A stretch of 64,000 nucleotides of DNA, taken from positions 14,141,036 through 14,205,035 of the forward strand of contig JAJLRJ010000005.1 in assembly GCA_024195265.1 (NCBI GenBank), read 5' to 3'. The position numbers and the translations under genes were made by a program. Positions 56,340 through 64,000 of the stretch are shown here, piece after piece. The first letter of the stretch is position 1. Every line of letters starts with the position of its first letter. Source of the DNA: Dendrophyllia cribrosa. Taxonomy: Eukaryota > Cnidaria > Anthozoa > Scleractinia > Dendrophylliidae. The notes below the pieces were generated by a model. It was not told where the DNA came from, did not search any database, and saw only the letters and a program-made list of their open reading frames with translations.

Positions 56340-58450
56340 TATTCTGAACAGTAACCTGTTGCAAGTTACACGTAACTATTAAAAACTATTTTTATAACTC
56401 TTATCGTCAGTTATTATTGAAAGAGGATAAAAGTGATTGTGAAAGTATTTAAGATTCTCAGTATTTAAGATCACTTATTTTGATTTCATTGAAAATGGTT
56501 TGAATACACTAAAAATACACTAAAATCTGTACAAAAAATAATTGAGTTTTCAATTTGTATCATAATGAAAATAGCAACATTTAGTTTTCCCTTCAGCTCA
56601 TTTTCTTTATATTATACCCTTGATAACTCGTGCCTCATCTGTCAAAGTCAAAATATACACTGAGATGTAATCCAGGACACTGAGCCATTACTCGTGGCAA
56701 AGCCGACGAGTTAAAAATTCGGCTGTGAGTTTTCTTCTTGTGTGTGTGTCACATAAGTGCATGCAAATGTATGCACGCACAGTTTTAATTTAACTGATCT
56801 GATTGGTTGACGCGCGACCTCGTGGTCTCGCTCTTGATTTCAAAATGGAGGAAAAATCTCTCCGTGTGTTGACTTGACAGAAGGAAGAATTACAGCGTAC
56901 AAGTTTTGAAGACAATGCAAGGCGTTTATCATCATGGATGGGTAGGACCAATGCTTAGCAGTAAAAGAAAAATACCTAAATAGTATCAAAAACAGCAAAA
57001 TCCAGTACTAAGAATTTTTCTTAACAAAAAGAGAATAATTAACATTTTATTTTCACAGTGAGAAAAATTCGCAATGTTTTCCACTGGCAGAACCCTAAAT
57101 CGCATGTTTCTTTCGAATAAACACACCTTATTATAGGAAATTAACGAATTTAAAAATTCACGTTAATTTTTGTGTGTCAATTTCCGCGACATTAATTTCT
57201 ATTATTGCGTTCGACGGATAGGGGATTTTCTGAAATTATATGTTCTTGCTGTCGGTTGGAGAAGGACGCTTTATGTGTAGCGCATAAAAACAATCTAAAG
57301 CTTAGTCAGTACAGTCACAAAACAGCCAGGCACCCTTTTTTGTTTAGCTACTAACGAGGATATGGGAAACACTTTATGAATTTCATTGCGGTGGCACATA
57401 ATATATTTTTTTCTACATTTCATTTCAATGATCATTCTCCAGACTTTAATATATCTGCCAATTCTATCTTCTATAACATCGACATTTAAACATTTGCAGT
57501 CCAGAACCGACATCTGACACCATGAATCAAAATCCATGTAGATCCCAGAATCGATCTTCAAGAATTAAAAAAAAAAAAAACGTTTTCAGAGTTCGGCGGT
57601 AATTAATTTATTGAACTTCACGGTTAACACACCAGCACCAGAGGCAAGGGAGGCCGTGCGACAGCCTCAGAAAAAATCAATAGCTTGTTGGCGTTTGGAA
57701 ACACAGCACTAGGTACTATTTTCTAATATTCCTATCCCCATAACTCGGTTATTAAAGATCGTTGGTCTTCGAATTTTTTTTTCACTCCAGTTGACTATGA
57801 TATTAATTAAAACTGAGTTAATATTATCCTCGAATTTACTAGCTGTAACCACGATCCCGCTAATAACTCAATAATATTTTTGATGGCTTTTAACTTCATT
57901 TGAACGACATTCTTGTTGGTTGCCCATGGAATTTATAAATAAAAAAAATACTTACTGGTTTGATTTCCTTTCTGGAAACGCTATGAAAAGCTAGCCTGAG
58001 TAGATCTGTTGATTTTGGTTTAACAGTCTCCAACTGTGATTCATAAGATTGAAAAACTCAGTTCACTGACCAGCAAGAAGAGACAATTCTAGTTAACGGG
58101 ACTCCGAAGAAATATTATTGCCACATACTGCCAATTTCAGTTTTCTTATTGGTCGTGGCACCACAAATAATGGGATCTCAGACTTTCATGATATCTCTAG
58201 TTTTCTATTACGTTCTGATTTGATTGACTGCGGCATTGACTGCGGTACTACAGATAAGGACACGATTGGCGACGTTTTGTTTTCATTTCAGTTATATGAT
58301 TGGCTGCGGCAAATGTCAAACGACTCAGGGCCGTAGCTAGCATGAGGCGAACCGAAGCACTTGCCTCCGTAAAAATACAATTTTTAATACCAGTACAAAC
58401 ATTGGATCTCTCTTGTAAGAGGCTAGCATAAAAAAATGAAAGCGATTATA

Positions 58451-58481
<31 letters not shown>

Positions 58482-59257
58482 CTGATATTGCCTCGGTAAA
58501 AACTTTCGTCTGGTTACGGTCCTGAATGTTTTTCAGATTTTTACCGACCAAAGATGTGAATGATCAGTGTTCTCTCACGAATTGTTCTTCAGATCTTGCG
58601 AACATTAAGTAGTTTTCTTTTGAAAATGTTTTTCAAAATACAATCCAGTTAAATAATTTCGCAAGCGGTTCATCTTAGCGGTCCGTGTAGCAAAATTCGG
58701 ACAACTCAAGGAACCAATCAGATGCTCGTTTTTATTGTGTACTTCTGCCACGCAATGGATACCTGTTATAACTGGAGGGCATTTTGCATGCGCGTGCGTG
58801 AATCCGCTGAGCGATTTTATTGTGATCGCGGGAATCCAGATGGCGCGAAAAGTACGAATTCGCGCGAACTCGCGATGCTTATCTTCGTCGGTCTTTTAAT
58901 TTAAGTACTTTATTTTCTCCGCAAATTAACCACGAGATTGTTTTTAGATGCAGGAAACTTAACTTTGAAATCATTTGAAAGTTAATATTTTACTGGATCC
59001 TTTTTCTGTGTCACGTATAGTCCGTGTCGTGAAATTTATTATAATAGTATTTAAGGCAATTTTCAGTCCAAGACAACGCTGGTGTATTGGCTTATTGTGG
59101 AGTCAGTGTTTAGTTTGCAGGAAAGAGGCATTGGAAACGTTACAAAATAATCGATGAACGACTTTCAAAACACCGGACAATTTTCCACAATGTTGTGGCT
59201 TATTATTGTATAGTTCAAAATTAATCCGTGAAACGCAAATGGAAAGCATGTAGTATA
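56340..59257. other. Stretch without a recognised gene
   Basis: AT-rich sequence upstream of the minus-strand gene. It has a TA microsatellite at 58448-58473 and short open frames with no recognised domain on either strand. No exon with convincing splice sites and conserved motif was found. Confidence 0.4.
58448..58473. repeat. TA dinucleotide microsatellite
   Basis: About thirteen TA units followed by a T run. Confidence 0.9.
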
Positions 59258-62211
59258 TTTTATCAAGAAAAAATAATTGGACAGAGAGGGAGTCTCCCAG
59301 TAATTGGCTGGGATATCTTAATTGCAAAAAAGTTATTTTTAGTAACAATGCGGACCAATGCGGAAACATTTTCCGGTGAGCTGGTTGACTTGAATCAGCG
59401 CGTCAAATCGAGGCGGAGTCAACAAATTAAAAAAAATGGCCACCATCGCGGTGGTAATTTCGCATGTGAAAAAGAAAGCAAAAAGGTCCTGTTTTGAGCA
59501 AAGAACGTTATATAGTACCACACAGCGACTGGATACATAGATCTCCATCTGTCTTAAAAACACAAACTGTTGCAACTGAAGCGGTAAAAAGGGGGCTGGA
59601 CAATTCAACTTACCGGACAGATGACAATCAACCATCCACTCCAATCTCTTGTAAGCGTCGTTTCTAAAAGTTTGAAGTCAACCCGTGAGGTATGTTTGAG
59701 TCTTTGACGTCACTTTCTCCCATTCGCAACCAAGCCTTGGAACAAGGTTGATTAATGGCGGCCGTAAATTCTCGGAAATAAATGTTAAAATAAAATGACT
59801 TCTGATGTTCGTAATGAATTGAAATTTGGCAAGGTGAGTAAGAAAGTCTAATTGTACACGAAAATGTAAAAAAATGAAAATCAAAAATTTGATCGCAGGG
59901 GCACTTTAAAGAATTGTAGCTACGTTTCAATACAAAAACGCATTATATCCAAGGCCACGTTTTTTAATAAATGAAAACTACGGATGATGCCTTGTTTGGA
60001 AGCGCCGTCGTTTACACGCTTTCTATTTACCTTTTTTATATAATCCTATAAAAAAATGGAACGGACATCTTCATTCGCCTTGTCCAAGTTATGTTTCATA
60101 AAAACCAATTAGTTGTTTTTTCTGAACGTTGCTTTGATTGGATTATAACTGGTCACCAGTGAGAATTTTAAGGACAAATTTTAAGGACAAACACCGCGCG
60201 GGTTTAATTTCAGCCGACTAAACGCAATTTTTAGTTTCACAAATTAAAATGTTTGCTGGCCTTTCCTTGGATTTTTAATCCAAAATGATGCCTGTTTGTT
60301 TTCGCCATTGGAGTATCGTCTGAATTTCAGTTAAAAAAAGTTTTTATTCATTTACAACTGCTGGGGAAAAGTGGAGCTGCAAAGTTCCTTCGAACTGAGT
60401 GACAAACTTCAGGAATATTTTCCGGTTAAGTTAGCTGTGACCCGGGATAAAAGACATCAAAGCTATTTACAAAATTCTGTTAGTATGACTATGAACCAGC
60501 AAATATGAAAGTAAAACTGTGGCCGTGGAGACATGCCGAGGCTACAGATTGAAGCCAACATCTTGTTATGTTTGGCACGAAAATGACGAAGAAAACGAAT
60601 TTCAGAAAGTCTGAAGTGAATATTTTGGTTTACTCACGAAAATATCGATTTTGGATCTCCTTTCCCTTCTTAGATTACAACCAAACTTCAATGAAAAATA
60701 AGCCAGTGGTGTTAACCGTATTAAAAAGAGGCATCGTTAAATAAAATCCAAGAAAAAGCCAGAAAACTTTTTTTGTGAAGTCGGACGCTGAAACTCGCGT
60801 TGTTTGTTATAAACACGCGAAAATAAGTCCTTTCTCTCAAACTATTTTGGTGAAATATTCCAATAAAAGCAACCTACAGAAAAGGATCTAATCGATTCAT
60901 TTATAAAACATAAATGTGACAAGGCGAATAAAGATGTCCATAGACATTCATACAAAAATACTAAATACAAAGCGTGTAAACGGCGGCGGCTTCCAAGCAA
61001 GGCATCGATCCGCTCTTCGAAATCATTTACTAAAAAAAAAATGGCCTTGGGTGGAATTTAAGCGTATGGTCAATGCATTTTGGCCTTAGCTACAATTTTT
61101 ATTGATTCCCTTTATTTTCTAGATTAGGTCATTTAAGGTTTTTGACGTCGCATACAGTGTCAGCCAAACTGCTTTCTGATCTTTTGTCTGACAAAAGGGA
61201 GGCCCGTGATTTATAAATGGTGTCCTTTTATCACAAAGTTCAATAAATTAATTAAGGTGAGATCACTAGTAAAGTGTGTTTTATTTATTCGCTTTTAAAA
61301 AAAAAAATAAAATAATACAAGTCAACTGGATTTTTTCGAAGTCAATAATCCAAGTAAGCTTAAGCTAATAGAGGAAAACTAACTACGCAAGAATTAAACG
61401 TAAAACACGCGGCCCATCGAAAAAAGAAAATTCAATCACTTTTCCAGAAATTGTACTTACACTTTGGCTCTAATGAAATAACCTCTAACCCGTCAGTATA
61501 GAGCTTCTTGGTAGCTGACCTCAACAGAACTGATATCCATAGTTGCCGCTGACAAAGTCCTTCCAAACGTATAAAAGCTTATAGAAAACAAATGCATGCG
61601 AGCCGGTTTTAGCATTTTTAACTCCTTGACGTGTTGAAATCCCTAAAAAGTGATTTTTCCAGAAGAGCATCCTTCTATCCTTCAGCTACCGAAAACATGA
61701 CAACTTTGAATTCTACAGTATGCAACTATTTCATGTCTGAAAAGTTTGGATGGGCTGGCCATCGATCGAGAAAAGCGACTTCAAACTTTTAGAAACGACG
61801 CTTACAAGAGATTGGAGTGGATGGTTGATTGTCATCTGTCCGGTAAGTTGAATTGTCCAGCCCCCCTTTTACCGCTTCAGTTGCAACAGTTTGTGTTTTT
61901 AAGACAGATGGAGATCTATGTATCCAGTCGCTGTGGTACTATATAACGTTCTTTGCTCAAACAGGACCATTTTACTTTCTTTTTCACATGCGAAATTACC
62001 ACCGCGATGGTGGCCATTTTATTAATTTGTTGACTTCGCCTCGATTTGACGCGCTGATTCAAGAAAGCAATTCCGGAAGTCAACCAGCTCACCGGAAAAT
62101 GTTTCCGCATTGGTCCGCATTGTTACTAAAAATAACTTTTTTGCAATTAAGATATCCCAGCCAAGGCCCCTAGACTCCCTCTCTGTCCAATTATAATCTC
62201 TTGATTTTATT
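59258..62211. repeat. 2.95-kb interrupted palindrome
   Basis: Outer arms at 59258-59679 and 61778-62211 are inverted copies (for example AATTGGACAGAGAGGGAGTC with CTCCCTCTCTGTCCAATT), with one 15-bp indel near the middle. Inner arms at about 59897-60110 and 60893-61110 are also inverted (GGAAGCGCCGTCGTTTACAC with GTGTAAACGGCGGCGGCTTC). The loop (60111-60892) has no recognised gene. The outer arms carry an exon-like segment ending in TGTCCG followed by gtaagt. Confidence 0.8.
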
Positions 62212-62310
62212 CTAGTTTATTAATTGGAATTGGCTTAAAAAGGATAGAACAGTAAACTAAGTTTCTAAACTGAAGAATGCATCCAGACAGAAATATTCCA
62301 GAACACGCCG

Positions 62311-62640
62311 ATGCAACTGAATGGACTTGGATTCCGATGCAACTAAAAGGACTTGGATTCCAATGCAACTAAATGGACTTAGATATCGATGCAATTGGAT
62401 GGACTTGGATTCCGATGCAATTGGATGGACTTGGATTCCAATGCAACTGAATGGACTTGGATTCCGATGCAACTAAAAGGACTTGGATTCCAATGCAACT
62501 AAATGGACTTAGATATCGTTGCAATTGGATGGACTTGGATTCCGATGCAATTGGATGGACTTGGATTCTGATACAACTGAATGGACTCAGATTCCGATTC
62601 AACTGAATGGACTTAGATTCCGATTCAACTGAATGGACTT
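62311..62640. repeat. 26-bp minisatellite with higher-order structure
   Basis: Units like GATGCAACTGAATGGACTTG then GATTCC, about 12-13 copies. A block of five variant units (about 130 bp) is itself duplicated (62336-62465 and 62466-62595), a higher-order repeat. Confidence 0.85.
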
Positions 62641-62754
62641 GGAGCAGTTGGAGACAACATTTATAAACATCCCTAAAAACGGCGTTTTTATTTAATCTTT
62701 CAACGTATCTAATTCGAACAGACGGATGGAAGATGTTAAGTTAAATTTATTTAT

Positions 62755-63030
62755 TAGTTCATTCTTAAGCTCCGGCTACACGTTCCTAGCATTGTTGTAT
62801 AACATTTTGTTGGTTCAACAATGTTTGAACGTTTAGCATGCCATGTTAGATGATGTTTGACTAACATTGTTTTTTGTTGGATGCTTTGATTTCGATAAAA
62901 CATTTTTGCTACCTTATAGCAATGTTGGAGCGATGTTGAATAACGTTTAGCCGCCCGTCCAACATTGTTATACAACAACTGTTGGACGTGTCTGATACAA
63001 CGATGTTCGGGAATGCACTTCACATAAACG
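62755..63030. repeat. Degenerate AACATTGTT-rich repeat
   Basis: Many words such as AACATTGTT, ACAACTGTTGG and TTGTTGTATAACA in both orientations, with GCTCCGGCTACACG at the left end. Probably a degraded MITE with one recognisable end. Confidence 0.45.
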
Positions 63031-63912
63031 ATAAAGGAACTAGGGCAGCAAACTGTCTGTTTTGCTCCAGTACGAGATCCCGGCTCGATACAACTCATTT
63101 ACGTGGAAAATGATCCTTGGACACAATAGGCTCCTGTTGGAAAACTGTACTGGTTGCACAATTTTTTTTTTTTTGCACAATTTTTATTTTTATTTTTTTT
63201 TCTCGATTAAAATCGAGATGTCTCCCATATTAAGGGATAAACCGTAGATTTTTAACAAGATACCATCAAAGCATACAATGTTTTGCAGACAGCCTTCAGT
63301 TCCATAAAGTTCATATTCAAGTACGTCAGATTATGGAAAACTGTATACCGTGCTAATGAATTTCTGAATTTTTTGTTATAGCTGTAAAAAAATGAAACAA
63401 CAACTCTTGCTATGACATTAGAGCAATTTTCCCATGACCTTGAAAAACGATTTCACTGAGAGGTTCGCCATATTCTTTCATCCGTCAGTAGTTGAAAGGA
63501 TCCAAACAAGCTTTACTCGTTTTCCCGCTAAAACATCTCAAATATGAAAAGACGCTTGTCCGATTGACCTATCAGAATGCTGAAAAGCAAGTGAAGTCAA
63601 AGAGAATACCTACTTTTTAGCTCACAATCCCTTCGCTTTGCTTTGCGTGTTGACTGAACCAACCAAAAGCCGGTTTGCCTCCGTTCGTTAAACCAATCAA
63701 ATCAGTTCCTTCCAGTTCGTTTGCTGTTTTGGTTATCAAATGAGGTATAAGAATGAGTCATGTCTTCCTCAAGTAATGTTTACGCGTAATCATGTTAAGC
63801 CGTACGAAAATCGCTCTAATGCAAATCTAAATCTTCCATTTGATGATGGTTTTGAGTCGGACAACAAGAACTGGTCCTGTTCTAAACATGAATTTATGAA
63901 AATGATATATGT

Positions 63913-64000
63913 GAACTGCGGATGAACTGTTCTGTTGAAATGTTCCACAATTCATGTGAACTGTTCTGTTGAACTGTTTCACATTTCATGTGAACTGTTC
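63913..64000. repeat. Short tandem repeat cut by the window edge
   Basis: GAACTGTTCTGTTGAA then CATGTGAACTGTTCTGTTGA, recurring every 38-40 bp to the window end. Confidence 0.75.

Noticed and set aside
61746..61946. Stand-alone gene at the right palindrome arm
   Set aside because: Open frame is short, no convincing acceptor on this strand, and the same segment is mirrored in the other arm; kept only as a finding.

Overview
The window is eukaryotic nuclear DNA, most likely from an anthozoan cnidarian and probably a stony coral. Genes are split by GT-AG introns, AT content is fairly high, and introns and intergenic space are packed with short inverted-repeat transposons, tRNA-derived SINEs and non-LTR/Penelope-like remnants. 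The species cannot be named from the sequence alone. No prokaryotic gene, rRNA or CRISPR array was seen.

Layout. (1) About 0.6-2.3 kb, minus strand: the first three coding exons of an aminoacylase-1-like gene, running off the left edge. (2) 2.3-5.4 kb: a divergent intergenic region with transposon relics and a well-formed type I hammerhead ribozyme (3500-3544, minus). (3) 5.46-22.3 kb, plus strand: a complete 19-coding-exon gene for a 417-residue single-domain class IIb histone deacetylase that resembles the first catalytic domain of HDAC6. (4) 23.5-44.9 kb, plus strand: a caveolin locus. One 3' exon carries nearly the whole caveolin domain and is preceded by four candidate first exons in a tandemly repeated upstream cassette. 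Because the cassettes are paralogous, several transposon insertions can be read against an empty site. (5) 45-53.7 kb: a Penelope-like remnant, a decayed repeat-family ORF, several foldback elements and a 1.45-kb pentanucleotide array. (6) 54.1-56.3 kb, minus strand: a probable unrecognised two-exon gene (157 residues). (7) 56.3-64 kb: no recognised gene, but a large (about 2.9 kb) interrupted palindrome and two minisatellites.

The three recognised genes do not form a pathway: amino-acid deacylation in the cytosol, protein-lysine deacetylation and membrane scaffolding are separate roles. The most distinctive biology is the caveolin locus, where duplication and recombination of a promoter/first-exon cassette appears to have produced alternative N-termini for one shared caveolin body.

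All exon models come from reading splice sites and conserved motifs by eye; no alignment or transcript data were available.
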